64,000 bases of DNA from PALSA-607 sp036510735. GTDB taxonomy: Bacteria; Actinomycetota; Actinomycetes; Acidothermales; Acidothermaceae. Shown piece after piece: positions 1 to 8,886 of the stretch (position 1 is the first letter of the stretch; every line of letters begins with the position of its first letter). Where the stretch lies: positions 4,952 to 68,951 of the forward strand of contig DATCDK010000225.1 of assembly GCA_036510735.1 (NCBI GenBank), written 5' to 3'. The notes beneath the pieces were generated by a model. It made no database searches, was not told the DNA's origin, and saw only the letters and a list, made by a program, of their open reading frames with translations. The translations under genes were made by a program, and so were the position numbers.

Positions 1-185
1 ACCAATTGCGTGACAGTTGCAAGCTCAGCATGCACGGTCTGATCGACCACTTTCACCCTGCTGTGAAAGAACAATGAGCTCAGCACCGTCGTGCCGAGAA
101 CAAGCCCGATCGCCAACACCAAAGTCGCTGTGGCGGTGACGCGCAGCCGCAGCGTGCGACGAGCCCACCACTTCAACGGGTTCAC
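1..185 (-). CDS. Sensor histidine kinase, N-terminus only (cut by window edge)
   Basis: About 61 codons are visible from a GTG start at 185. They encode a basic N-terminus (WWARRTLRLRVTA) followed by one hydrophobic helix (about residues 17-38) and the start of an extracytoplasmic region; the rest lies outside the window. The GTG overlaps the TGA of the response regulator by 4 bp (GTGA), the usual coupling of an OmpR-type regulator with its kinase. The kinase assignment therefore rests on position and on the transmembrane start. No catalytic domain can be seen. Confidence 0.75.
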   Translation of the reverse strand, partial: MNPLKWWARRTLRLRVTATATLVLAIGLVLGTTVLSSLFFHSRVKVVDQTVHAELATVTQL

Positions 186-841
186 GTCGCGCGCAGCCGG
201 TAGCCGGCACCTCGGACGGTTTGCACGACGTCACGGCCCAGTTTGCGGCGCAGATAGCCCGCGTACACCTCGACCGCATTCGCTTCGGTGGTCGCGTCGC
301 TCCATACGTGTTCGAGCAGCTCCGCTTTTGTAACGGGGAGCGGGTGCTGCCGCATGAGGTATTCGAGCATGGCGAACTCACGCGCCGTGAGGTCGATCGC
401 TTCATCATCCCTGCGAACCGTTCGCGCAGCAGGATCGAGGGTCAGGCCCCCGGCGACCAACACGGACGGTCGTGGACCTGACGCACCACGACGAAGCAAC
501 GCGCGAATGCGGGCGAGCAAGACGACGAAGGAGAATGGTTTCGTGAGGTAGTCGTCCGCACCGAGGTCAAGTCCGTCGGCCTGGTCGTAGTCGCCATCCT
601 TCGCCGACGCGAGCAGGATCGGCGTCCATATTTCTCGTGCTCTTAGTTGTCGTGTGACCTCGTACCCGGACAGTCCCGGCAGCATCACATCGAGCACGAT
701 CACGTCGTAGCCGACCGCCGTTGCCATCTCGAGTCCGCGTATCCCGTCGCCGGCGACATCGACGATGAAGCCTGCATGTACCAGCCCGCGCTGCATCGCG
801 GCGGCCATGCGGTGCTCGTCCTCGACGATCAGCAATCGCAT
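182..841 (-). CDS. OmpR/PhoB-family response regulator
   Basis: This 219-residue two-component regulator starts at ATG 841 (MRLLIVEDEH). The open frame continues upstream but lacks family character there. The receiver domain (about 1-115) has the acidic pair ED near the start, the phosphoacceptor Asp in VIVLDVMLPGLSG and the switch Lys in YLTKPFS. The C-terminal winged helix (about 125-219) carries LTAREFAMLEYL and ends VQTVRGAGYRL, both typical of the Trans_Reg_C domain. It is translationally coupled to the kinase downstream and diverges from the LolA-like/ABC operon, which makes that operon a likely target (inference). Confidence 0.95.
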   Translation of the reverse strand: MRLLIVEDEHRMAAAMQRGLVHAGFIVDVAGDGIRGLEMATAVGYDVIVLDVMLPGLSGYEVTRQLRAREIWTPILLASAKDGDYDQADGLDLGADDYLTKPFSFVVLLARIRALLRRGASGPRPSVLVAGGLTLDPAARTVRRDDEAIDLTAREFAMLEYLMRQHPLPVTKAELLEHVWSDATTEANAVEVYAGYLRRKLGRDVVQTVRGAGYRLRAT

Positions 842-938
842 AGGCGTCACGATGCCACAGCCGCCCGAAGCTGTGACGATGCTGAGCGCAGAGCGCCACA
901 AAGATGCGGGACGGCGGGTGGCCGCCGATAGTGATGCC
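842..938. promoter_or_regulatory. Divergent intergenic region between response regulator and LolA-like/ABC operon
   Basis: These 97 bp must carry promoters for both directions. Two similar 10-mers lie 27 bp apart, GTCACGATGC (846-855) and GTGACGATGC (873-882), and CACAGC/GCTGTG forms a short inverted repeat between them. Such repeats would suit OmpR-type binding, but they are short and could be chance. Confidence 0.3.
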
Positions 939-2201
939 ATGACACGCCTCGCTTCGCGCCGCCTCCGCTGGCTTCTGCCGGCCGGTATCGCGGCCGCCAT
1001 CGCCGTTGCTTCCGTCGCTACCACCGCCGCCGCGAACGCGTCGGGTCAACCCAAGCTGGCGGCCAAGACTGCCGCCCAGCTGCTCGTTGCGGTCGAGAAC
1101 GCGTCGCCCGCGGGCCTGTCGGGGACGATCGTCGAGACGGCGAAACTGGGCCTGCCGGACATCTCTGGGTTACTTGGTTCCAGTGGTGGCTCGGGCCTGT
1201 CGCTCGAGTCGTTGGTGACGGGTTCTAACACGATGAACGTCTGGTACGCCGGCAAGAATCAGCAGCGGTTCGCGTTGCTCGGGCAACTCTCCGAAGATGA
1301 CCTCATTCACAACGGCACCGATCTGTGGAGTTACGACTCCAGCACTCGAACGGTGACGCACAAGACGCTGACCCAGGATCAGTCCGACCAGGTCGGCTCC
1401 TCGATCGCTAGCGCTGCGCCGTCGCTCGATCCGCAGGCAGCAGCCGAGAAGGCGCTTGCCGCCATCGACCCGACGACTGCGGTCGTTGTCGATCGCACCG
1501 CCCGCGTCGCCGGCCGCGCCGCGTACCAGTTGCAGCTGTCACCGAAGGACACCCGCTCGCTCATCGGTAGCGTGCAGATCGCCATCGACGCTGTCACGTC
1601 CGTTCCGCTGCGCTTGCAGATCTTCGCGGCCGGCGCGACCAGCCCGGCGTTCCAGGTCGGGTTCACCAGTGTCAGCTTCAACGTGCCCAATGCATCGATC
1701 TTCGAGTTCGTGCCACCCGCCGGTGCGAGCGTCGAGCAGGACACCGCACCATTTGGCGACAGCCTGAACGACACCCCGTTCGGTAACAGCAATCTCGTCG
1801 TCCACACCCGCATTCGTGGCAGTGCCGGAGGCCCGCAGCAGACCTTCGTCACGCCGGGGAACGCGTCGACCAATGTGACTCCAGCCCGGAAGGTCACCGA
1901 GCTCGGCAAGGGGTGGACAGAGGTCGTCAAGATCACCAACGCCGTGTCAGCATTGCCCGCGAACGTCCCACTGTCTTCGAATGGGCCACTGTCTTCGAAT
2001 GGGCCAGTGTCTTCGAGTGGGCCACAAATCACCGTGCACCGATCCGGGCCGCTCGACGACATTGCGACGCAGGTCCCTGGTGGCGAGCTGATCACCACCG
2101 CACTCCTGTCGATCTTCATCGCGGACGACGGCACGGTGTACATCGGGCCGGTCAGCCCAGCGAACATCGAGAAGGTCGCCTCGAGCGGGCAGGGCTTGTG
2201 A
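939..2201 (+). CDS. Secreted LolA/MucB-fold protein (DUF2092-like), first gene of an ABC export operon
   Basis: The 420-residue product starts at ATG 939 (MTRLASRRLRW). It has a basic N-terminus, a hydrophobic signal segment (about 8-30) and Ala-rich possible cleavage sites. The central region (about 45-270) resembles the outer-membrane lipoprotein-sorting/sigma-E regulatory fold seen in actinobacterial proteins next to ABC transporters: WYAGKNQQRFALL, LWSYDSSTRTVTH, then a long beta-rich stretch ending IFEFVPPAGASVEQD. A low-complexity linker with three hexapeptide repeats precedes a C-terminal region of about 60 residues. Its stop overlaps the ABC ATPase start (GTGA). Role is probably envelope lipid or lipoprotein handling or sensing; the substrate is unknown. 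Confidence 0.75.
   Translation: MTRLASRRLRWLLPAGIAAAIAVASVATTAAANASGQPKLAAKTAAQLLVAVENASPAGLSGTIVETAKLGLPDISGLLGSSGGSGLSLESLVTGSNTMNVWYAGKNQQRFALLGQLSEDDLIHNGTDLWSYDSSTRTVTHKTLTQDQSDQVGSSIASAAPSLDPQAAAEKALAAIDPTTAVVVDRTARVAGRAAYQLQLSPKDTRSLIGSVQIAIDAVTSVPLRLQIFAAGATSPAFQVGFTSVSFNVPNASIFEFVPPAGASVEQDTAPFGDSLNDTPFGNSNLVVHTRIRGSAGGPQQTFVTPGNASTNVTPARKVTELGKGWTEVVKITNAVSALPANVPLSSNGPLSSNGPVSSSGPQITVHRSGPLDDIATQVPGGELITTALLSIFIADDGTVYIGPVSPANIEKVASSGQGL
1971..2024 (+). repeat. Three tandem 18-bp units inside the LolA-like gene
   Basis: The unit CTGTCTTCGAATGGGCCA occurs at 1971-1988 and 1989-2006, and with two changes at 2007-2024. It is in frame and encodes LSSNGP, LSSNGP, VSSSGP, a flexible linker. 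The near-identity at DNA level indicates recent slippage expansion. Confidence 0.9.
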
Positions 2202-3169
2202 CCGCGGTCGCCACGGCGTTGACACCCACCCCGATCGACACGTCGCTCGCCGTCGCGACGCATGGCCTCACCCGCCGGTTCGGCCAGCATGTCGCCGTCA
2301 ACGCCGTCGACCTCGCCGTACCGCGAGGCGCGGTCTATGGGTTTCTCGGTCCGAACGGTTCGGGGAAGACAACCACGATCCGGTTGTTGCTCGGCTTGAT
2401 GTCGCCGCACGCCGGCACCGTCGAACTGCTCGGTGGCGCCATGCCGGCAGCAGCCGGTGACGTGTTGAGTCGGGTCGGCACGCTGGTCGAAGGCCCGGCG
2501 TTCCACCCCTACCTCACCGGTCACGACAACTTGCGACGACTCGACGCGTACGACGCCAGCACCGACCCCTCGACGTCCGCCTCACGCATTGGTTCTGCAC
2601 TGGAGCGAGTGGGACTGTCGGCGGCCGCGAAGAAGACGTACCGGCGCTACTCGCTTGGTATGAAACAGCGGCTCGGACTTGCCGCCGCGTTGTTGCGGCC
2701 GCGCGATCTGCTGATTCTCGACGAGCCGACGAACGGCCTCGACCCGCAGGGCACCCGCGAGGTGCGCGGGCTCATTCGCGAGCTCGCCGCTGACGGAACC
2801 ACGGTGCTGGTGTCGAGCCACCTGCTCGCCGAGATCGAGCAGGTCGCCACGCACGTCGGCATCATGAGTGCCGGCAAGCTGTTGCGACAGGGCCAGCTCG
2901 ATCAGGTGCTCGGCGTTGCGGCTGCGTTGCTTCGCGTCGAGACGCGGGACATCGAACGGGCGCTCGGCGTGCTGGCGGAGATGGGCGTCTCCGTCTCAGG
3001 CCAATCGGCCGATCACTTGTTGGTGGCGATGGGTGATCGCACTCCCGACGTCATCAATGCGGCGTTAGTTCGAGGGGACGTCGCGGTGCGCGGGTTACAC
3101 GTCGAGCGGCCGCTTCTCGAGGATCTGTTCGTGAAGCTGACGGGGGAGGGTTTCGATGTCGTCCGCTGA
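2198..3169 (+). CDS. ABC transporter ATP-binding protein (CcmA/DrrA type)
   Basis: This 323-residue cytoplasmic ATPase starts at GTG 2198, overlapping the preceding stop by 4 bp. Walker A is GPNGSGKTT, the signature is YSLGMKQRLGL, Walker B is LLILDEPTNGLDP, and the switch His lies in VSSHLL. The C-terminal 80 residues form the extension typical of ATPases that pair with ABC-2 permeases. The downstream permease overlaps it by 14 bp, so the LolA-like protein, ATPase and permease form one operon that probably drives export from, or sensing at, the membrane. Confidence 0.95.
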   Translation: MTAVATALTPTPIDTSLAVATHGLTRRFGQHVAVNAVDLAVPRGAVYGFLGPNGSGKTTTIRLLLGLMSPHAGTVELLGGAMPAAAGDVLSRVGTLVEGPAFHPYLTGHDNLRRLDAYDASTDPSTSASRIGSALERVGLSAAAKKTYRRYSLGMKQRLGLAAALLRPRDLLILDEPTNGLDPQGTREVRGLIRELAADGTTVLVSSHLLAEIEQVATHVGIMSAGKLLRQGQLDQVLGVAAALLRVETRDIERALGVLAEMGVSVSGQSADHLLVAMGDRTPDVINAALVRGDVAVRGLHVERPLLEDLFVKLTGEGFDVVR

Positions 3170-4031
3170 AATGGTCGCCGACCTGCACGCGCCGCCTGCG
3201 CTTCGCGTTCGCTACCAGGGAGTCTTTCTGCGCCAGTTCCTCAGTGAGACCTCGATCATCTTTCGGCGTCGGCGCAATATCGCGATCCTGGCCGTGCTCG
3301 GCGCCGTTCCGGTCTTGATCGGCGTGGCCGTCAAGGTGAGCGCTCCGCGTGGCGGCGGTGGACCAGCGTTCATCGGTCAGATCACCAGTAACGGATTGTT
3401 CCTTGCGTTCGCCGCATTGACACTGTGCCTGCCCGTCTTCTTGCCAGTTGCGGTCGCCGTCGTCGCTGGTGACGCGGTCGCGGGCGAAGCGAATACGGGG
3501 ACGCTTCGCTACCTACTCACTGTCCCGGTTTCGCGCACCCGGTTGTTGGCGGTCAAGACTGCGGGCGTGATCGCCTTCATCGTCGCTGGTATCGCGCTCG
3601 TGACGGTGATCGGCATTGTGCTTGGCGTCTCGCTGTTCGGCACCCATGGCATGACGCTTCTCTCGGGCGACACGGTGTCGGTGAGCAACGGGTTACTGCG
3701 ATCGCTTGGGGTCGCGGGGTACGTGTTCATCGACCTGCTCGGTCTCGCGGGCATTGCGCTGTTCTTCTCGACACTCACAGAGGTGCCGGTCGGCGCGATG
3801 GCCGCCACGGTCGTGCTCGCCATCATCTTCACGGTGCTCGACGCCGTCCCGCAGTTGGGCGGTCTACGTGGCATCCTGCTCACGCACCACTGGCTCGACT
3901 TCTCCACCTTGCTGCGGAGCCAGGTAAATACGAGCCAGCTCTGGCACGGCATGTTGGTTCCGTTGGGCTACTTTGCGATTTTTACCGCCGCGGCATGGTC
4001 GCGAATAACGACGGCCGACATCACCTCGTAG
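3156..4031 (+). CDS. ABC-2 type permease
   Basis: The 291-residue membrane protein has about six hydrophobic segments: near residues 43-62, 84-112, 135-165, 178-205, 210-235 and 262-282. Between the second and third is EANTGTLRYLLTVPVSRTRLLAVK, the conserved cytoplasmic element of ABC-2 permeases. It begins at ATG 3156 inside the end of the ATPase gene, so the two are translationally coupled. Its own stop lies 10 bp from the stop of the convergent cell-wall-repeat protein. The transported substrate cannot be inferred. Confidence 0.9.
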   Translation: MSSAEMVADLHAPPALRVRYQGVFLRQFLSETSIIFRRRRNIAILAVLGAVPVLIGVAVKVSAPRGGGGPAFIGQITSNGLFLAFAALTLCLPVFLPVAVAVVAGDAVAGEANTGTLRYLLTVPVSRTRLLAVKTAGVIAFIVAGIALVTVIGIVLGVSLFGTHGMTLLSGDTVSVSNGLLRSLGVAGYVFIDLLGLAGIALFFSTLTEVPVGAMAATVVLAIIFTVLDAVPQLGGLRGILLTHHWLDFSTLLRSQVNTSQLWHGMLVPLGYFAIFTAAAWSRITTADITS

Positions 4032-4041
4032 CCTGCTCTCG

Positions 4042-6039
4042 TTATGGACCGAGTGCCGTTTCGGCGGAAGTCTGCACAGCCGCTGACAGGGCGGCGCTAC
4101 CGCCGAAAATGTCGGCGGACGTTGTCGTTGTCTTAGCGGCGGTTAGGTAGGCAGCCACCGACTCCGAGAGCGTCGTCGGTTGGGTCAGCAGCAGCGGGCC
4201 ACCGGTGGCTGCCATATACGCGCCCGCAGCCAGTGCGTCGGGAAATGTGCCGCCGCTTGCGATGCCGGCACTTGTCGCTGCGGAAAAGAACCGCTGCGCC
4301 ACCGCGATTCCGGTGCCGAACCGGTCCGCGCCGACGATGGATATAGCTGTCGGGTCGGCCGCGGCAGCAGGCCCACCGATCGCGTACACGGTCGACGAAT
4401 GTGCGCCGAGGTAATCGAACGTGGAGATCTCGAGGGCGCCGGGACTGGTTAACAGAATCGCGCCGTGCGCTTGTGCCGCGGCTGGCCCAGCGGTGAGGGC
4501 GTCGGCGAAGTCGCTGCCAGAAGCCAGGAAGATCGTGGTCGGATCGCCGAGTTCGTCGGCAACCGCGACCGCCGTCTCGAACCGATCCGCGCCAGCGATT
4601 CTGATCGGGCTGTAGCCGAGCGCGGTGAGTTGCGCGACGATCTGGTTAGGGATTGCGCTCGGGCCGCCGAGCAAGTACACCGCTTTGCCACGAGGCAATA
4701 CGCGCCGAATCTCGGCCTCGGTTACTGCTGGCAACGCGATGCCCGAGGTGAAAAGGAGCGGCGCGTTCTTGGCGGCGGCTAGAGGAGCACCAACCAGGGC
4801 GTCGGGAAAGTTATCAGCTCGCGCCAGCACCACGGCGTTTGCGAGATTGTCCGGGTACTCGTTCGCTGAAATCGCGACCGCCGTCGCGAATCGATTCGCG
4901 CCCGCGAAGCGCGGCACGATCGGGTTCAGTGCAGTGACTGACGTGCCGAGGGACGTTGTCCATATCGAATGTGTCGTGGGGTCGACCGCCACGTCATACT
5001 GCGGCGTTCCTATCTGGATCGTGCTCGTCACAGTGTTCGTCGTCCCGTCGATCACCGTGACGTTGCCATCAGCTCCGTTTGCGGCGAACACGGTGTGACT
5101 CGAGGTATCGATTCCGATGCCGTTCAAGATGGCGCCGGCGGTGACCGTCCTGACGACCTTGTTCGTCCGTGCGTCGATGACCGAAACGGTCGCATCGTTG
5201 TTCGCAACGTACACGGTCTGCGTAGAAGGATCGAAGGCGATGCCATCGGGCAGCGCACCGACCTCGACAGACGCAAGGTAGCGCGGCGTGCCATTGACGG
5301 AGAGGACCGCTACCGTGCGCGGAAAACCCTCTTCGGTGGCATAGAGGGTTTGCGTAGCTGCGTCGTACGCCAGGGAGTCCGGCGTGTAAGCGCTGGAGCC
5401 CGTGATCGCCATGACCGCGCCGGTCACGGTATCTATCTGCGTCGCGCCGGCTACTTCGTGTCCGTCGAGGGTGACGTTGACGCTGGCATTGAACAAGCGG
5501 TGACCGACCGGGTCATCGACCAGCGTGTTGCCAGTCGACGGGAAGGCTGGGCCGTTTCCGAGATTGGGGTAAGTGGTGATGACGCTGAGCCCGGTCGGAT
5601 CGATCACAGCGATGCTTGCTGGTGCGGGATTCGGAGTCTGCCTGCTCGCTGGGTCTGGTTGCGGAAAGGTTTGAAGTGCGTAGAGACGATGGGTCGTGGT
5701 GTCGACCGCCAACGCGACAACTGAGCCGGGCAGCGTCACGGTGCCAATGACCTGTCCCGTCCGCTCGTCGAGGACGCTTAGCAACTTGTTGCTACCGACG
5801 AAGACGGTTCGCGTGCCTGGGTCGATCGCGATGGCTTGAGCCTGGACGCCGGTGGGAACCGTCGAGATCTCATAGCCGTCTGAGGATCCCGACCGCGGAA
5901 GTACCGGATTGATGATGCTCCACGCCGCTGCTGGGTGGGACTTTCCGAGCACGGCGCCGCTCGCTGCAGTGGCCACCACCAAGGCGTAGACCGCGAGTCG
6001 CCAACCGCGGCCGTGCCGCGCGACCAGACTGCCGTCCAT
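4042..6039 (-). CDS. Secreted YVTN beta-propeller protein with three cell-wall-binding repeats (CWB2)
   Basis: This 665-residue exported protein starts with a signal segment (about 14-40, ending HPAAA). Residues about 60-375 are repeats of the YVTN/NHL propeller type (VYVANNDATVSVIDARTNKVV and relatives, about seven blades). From residue 377 to the end are three cell-wall-binding repeat 2 units, each opening with R-[FI]-A-G-A-[ND]-R-F and containing a FPDAL/FADAL element and a GG motif. CWB2 units anchor proteins non-covalently to cell-wall polymers, so the propeller is probably displayed on the surface for binding. It is monocistronic; no enzymatic motif is seen. Confidence 0.9.
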   Translation of the reverse strand: MDGSLVARHGRGWRLAVYALVVATAASGAVLGKSHPAAAWSIINPVLPRSGSSDGYEISTVPTGVQAQAIAIDPGTRTVFVGSNKLLSVLDERTGQVIGTVTLPGSVVALAVDTTTHRLYALQTFPQPDPASRQTPNPAPASIAVIDPTGLSVITTYPNLGNGPAFPSTGNTLVDDPVGHRLFNASVNVTLDGHEVAGATQIDTVTGAVMAITGSSAYTPDSLAYDAATQTLYATEEGFPRTVAVLSVNGTPRYLASVEVGALPDGIAFDPSTQTVYVANNDATVSVIDARTNKVVRTVTAGAILNGIGIDTSSHTVFAANGADGNVTVIDGTTNTVTSTIQIGTPQYDVAVDPTTHSIWTTSLGTSVTALNPIVPRFAGANRFATAVAISANEYPDNLANAVVLARADNFPDALVGAPLAAAKNAPLLFTSGIALPAVTEAEIRRVLPRGKAVYLLGGPSAIPNQIVAQLTALGYSPIRIAGADRFETAVAVADELGDPTTIFLASGSDFADALTAGPAAAQAHGAILLTSPGALEISTFDYLGAHSSTVYAIGGPAAAADPTAISIVGADRFGTGIAVAQRFFSAATSAGIASGGTFPDALAAGAYMAATGGPLLLTQPTTLSESVAAYLTAAKTTTTSADIFGGSAALSAAVQTSAETALGP

Positions 6040-6138
6040 TGTTCCCCCGTTGGGCGCGCTAGGTATCCGAGCGTACCGGGCTTTGCAATAACCGATGGTC
6101 CGGCCCAGTACCTGTAGGCCGGTGCGCCGATCGCGGGC

Positions 6139-6705
6139 TCAGATGCCGATGCCGAGCCGGGCGATCGGGGCGAGGAGTTCTTGCTCCTCGTAGGCGAGGT
6201 GCGACAGCAGGATGTCGGTCAGCCGATCGACCTCGTCCTGCACCCTGCTGAGGTGTTCTGCATCGTCAACCATCGCGACGAGCGCTGCGTCGAGCCGCGT
6301 CAGCACGGCGGCCACAACCTCGTGTTCCTCGCTGAGGCGCTCAATCACCGGCGTGAGTTCTGCATCACGTGACTTGAGGTCGACGAAGAGGTTTGCGTCT
6401 TCGAGCGCGTGGTGGATCGTCAGCACCCGGCAATAGGTTGCGCAGAATGCGCCAAGCGACCAGTAGTTCTGTCGCATCGACATCTCGTTAATCAATGATC
6501 GCGCGACAGCCGCACTCGAACGACCGACTGCTACCTCGGCGACCACGTCCCGGATCTGCTCGAGTTCGGAGCGCAGATGGCCATGCACGCTGACGAGCAT
6601 TTGCGCCGAAGCGCGGCCCGAGGACGTCCCAACCGCGTCGTCGTGACGCGGGGCACGAGGGCGGGTCGCTTCGTCGAGCGCTGGTTCGGTGACGGGGTCA
6701 GACAT
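6139..6705 (-). CDS. Hemerythrin HHE-domain protein
   Basis: This 188-residue cytoplasmic protein has an unstructured N-terminus (about 1-32) followed by a four-helix bundle. Candidate di-iron ligands appear in order: His in SVHGHLRSE, HHALE in helix 2, His in SEEHEVV, and HLAYEEQE in the last helix. Hemerythrin-like proteins bind oxygen, NO or iron, or act as stress sensors; which applies here is not evident. It is followed by the CWB2 gene with about 100 bp between, and is preceded by the plc terminator, so it is probably transcribed alone. Confidence 0.9.
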   Translation of the reverse strand: MSDPVTEPALDEATRPRAPRHDDAVGTSSGRASAQMLVSVHGHLRSELEQIRDVVAEVAVGRSSAAVARSLINEMSMRQNYWSLGAFCATYCRVLTIHHALEDANLFVDLKSRDAELTPVIERLSEEHEVVAAVLTRLDAALVAMVDDAEHLSRVQDEVDRLTDILLSHLAYEEQELLAPIARLGIGI

Positions 6706-6797
6706 CGGGTTCGCGGCTCCCGGGCGCTGGACGAGTGTCAGTCGACCCTAACCGCCCGGCCTTGGCTCGGCCTTGCGACCCAACCTCGTGCTCGCCA

Positions 6798-6844
6798 ACT
6801 GTGCGCACCAGGTGCCTGACGGTTCAGGCCCCGGTGCGCACAGT
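6798..6844 (-). terminator. Strong nested hairpin downstream of the phosphoesterase gene
   Basis: A perfect 12-bp inverted repeat (ACTGTGCGCACC at 6798-6809, GGTGCGCACAGT at 6833-6844) encloses a second perfect stem, GCCTGA (6814-6819) and TCAGGC (6824-6829), with a four-base loop. It lies 18 bp past the stop at 6862 on the minus strand. No U-tract follows, as is common for high-GC actinobacterial terminators. Confidence 0.8.
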
Positions 6845-6861
6845 CGACGAACGAGCTAGTG

Positions 6862-8727
6862 CTACCGCCGCCCTGATCCGAGTTGCTGGCCGGTGACGGG
6901 GTCGAGCAGGAACAGCGAATTGTCGCCTTGGTGTGATTTGAAGTCGAAGAGGTTCGACAGTGATCCCGCGATGTTGGAGAACGAGCCGGTGATGGGCGGC
7001 AGTTTCCAGTTGGTCTGGACGAACTTGGGTATCGAACTCATGTCGGTCAGCGAGTGATCCACCGAGTTCTGCTTCGCCCACGGAGAGATAGCGAGCAGTG
7101 GCAGCCGCGGGCCGTACCCACAGCGACCGTTCTCACCGGCCAACGGCTGGTTCGTCACCGTGTTGCCGCACAAACCGGTACCGGTCAGGAAGTCCTGCGG
7201 GCCGGGCGGGGTGGCAACCGATGCCGTGTTCGACGTGTTGTGCACGCCACTGTAGACGTGGTCGTAGTACCCGTCGGAGTCGTCGTAGGTCACGACGACT
7301 GCCGTGCTTGACCAGTCGGGAGTGTGCTGGAGTGCGTTGATTTCATCGACGACGAACTTCTGCTCGTCGATCGGGTCGGAGTAGGCCGCGTGGCCGTCCT
7401 CGTAGCCCGGTGCCTTGAGGAAACTGACGGCAGGCAGGTGGTCGGCCGAGATGTACCCGTGTGAGATCGCTCCGACGAGTGCATCGAAATCACTGGTGTC
7501 GTACTGGTGGTTCGCGGTGTCGAACTGCGGCACTCCGCCGGTGACGGTCTGGGTGTCCGTGCCGATCGCCGCAAGTGAGGTTGGTGCAAGGTGGTGTGGG
7601 TTCGCGGTCGACGCGTAGTACTGGAACGGCTCGTGGTGAGGGATGTAGTCGTCCTTGTTTCCATAGTTCGTCGGACCGGCGGCGGTTCCGCCGGTGCCGC
7701 CCAGTGCCGGACCGACCGGATGCACCGCATTGCACAGCCCCTGGTCGGACGCCGGGGCCACCGCAAACTTGCCCTTGAACTCGTCAGGCGTGAACGTGCT
7801 CGTCGGCTGAGGGCTGCCGGCGGTCGCCGTCGCGAAGGTGGTGGTTGGCCCGAAACCACCCTGGAACCAGCCCCAGCTGAGGCCGGACGCATTGAGTTCG
7901 TCGCCGATATTCGCACCTGTCAGCGAGACGGCGTCCCTCGTCGAGCAGTCGTCGTAGTACGGCTGGGCGTCTGACACGAGTGAGAAGCCACCCTTGCCGT
8001 CGCTCACGGTGTCGCCGTCAGTTGCCGCACCGTTGATCTGCAGGCCGACGTTTCCGGTGTCACCGGAAACGAGATTGATCGCGCCCGGGGCGGAAGGACC
8101 AAATGTGGCGCCGAAATAGTTGTCGCTCATCGCGAACTGCTGCGCGTAATTCCACATTGCGGTGACGGTGTTGCCGTCGTAGTAGTTCATGACGTCGTCC
8201 CCGCTACACGGCTGACCCGTCGGGCTCTTCCCGCTGGCGGTCCCCACGGTCGTGATGAACTTGTCCATCTTGCCGCCGTCGAACGCCTTCTGCTCGTCGT
8301 TGTAGTCGTGGTCCTGGTCACACGTCAGAATCCCGTTGACCGTTGCGGGATCGAGCCGCGCTGGATTGACCTGGTTGTTTGCGGCGTCCTTGTTCGGGTT
8401 GTTCGTCAGCAACGTGCCGACGCCGCCGACGCCTTTGGTGTCGGCGAGGTTGTTGACCTTCGGTGTGCCGTGGGCCGCGTGGAAGGTCTGTCCTGAGGTG
8501 TTGGTGGCATTGGGATACGTGCCGAAGTAGTGATCGAACGACACGTTCTCCTGGAAGATCACGACCAGGTGCTTGATCGGTGTGGCGGTCGAACCCGTGG
8601 TGGGTGCGGTTGGCTGCACGGCGCTAGCAGCCACAGGGAGGCTGAGCGCGAGCGTGGATCCGACGATTGCCGTCGCCGTTCCGAGTCTGCGGAGCCTCGA
8701 CTTCCCCTTGCGCGGGCTGATGTGCAT
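6862..8727 (-). CDS. Secreted phospholipase C/acid phosphatase-type phosphoesterase (PF04185)
   Basis: The 621-residue product starts at ATG 8727, preceded by GAGGAG about 7 bp upstream, which favours it over upstream starts. A basic region and hydrophobic signal segment (about 1-36, ending VAASA) indicate export; there is no clear twin-Arg motif. The phosphoesterase family entry IKHLVVIFQENVSFDHYFGTY contains the Glu-Asn and metal-site region. Later come SDNYFGATFGPSAPG, AVVVTYDDSDGYYDHV and GYGPRLPLLAISPWAK, matching the family's metal and active-site blocks. The C-terminal LFDF is typical of bacterial members. It likely hydrolyses phosphate esters outside the cell; phospholipid versus other substrates cannot be decided. 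Confidence 0.92.
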   Translation of the reverse strand: MHISPRKGKSRLRRLGTATAIVGSTLALSLPVAASAVQPTAPTTGSTATPIKHLVVIFQENVSFDHYFGTYPNATNTSGQTFHAAHGTPKVNNLADTKGVGGVGTLLTNNPNKDAANNQVNPARLDPATVNGILTCDQDHDYNDEQKAFDGGKMDKFITTVGTASGKSPTGQPCSGDDVMNYYDGNTVTAMWNYAQQFAMSDNYFGATFGPSAPGAINLVSGDTGNVGLQINGAATDGDTVSDGKGGFSLVSDAQPYYDDCSTRDAVSLTGANIGDELNASGLSWGWFQGGFGPTTTFATATAGSPQPTSTFTPDEFKGKFAVAPASDQGLCNAVHPVGPALGGTGGTAAGPTNYGNKDDYIPHHEPFQYYASTANPHHLAPTSLAAIGTDTQTVTGGVPQFDTANHQYDTSDFDALVGAISHGYISADHLPAVSFLKAPGYEDGHAAYSDPIDEQKFVVDEINALQHTPDWSSTAVVVTYDDSDGYYDHVYSGVHNTSNTASVATPPGPQDFLTGTGLCGNTVTNQPLAGENGRCGYGPRLPLLAISPWAKQNSVDHSLTDMSSIPKFVQTNWKLPPITGSFSNIAGSLSNLFDFKSHQGDNSLFLLDPVTGQQLGSGRR

Positions 8728-8886
8728 GGCGGTCTCCTCACTGACCGCCCTCGCGGCGGCCATAACCAACACCCGACCTGACGTTGGTAGCCGCCGGGGT
8801 GATTCCTGTTGGATTGCACGTAACCGTTCGGTGAACGGAAAGTGACCTGCATTGACCCCGAGGCCGAAGGGCGGAATGCGAGGCGC

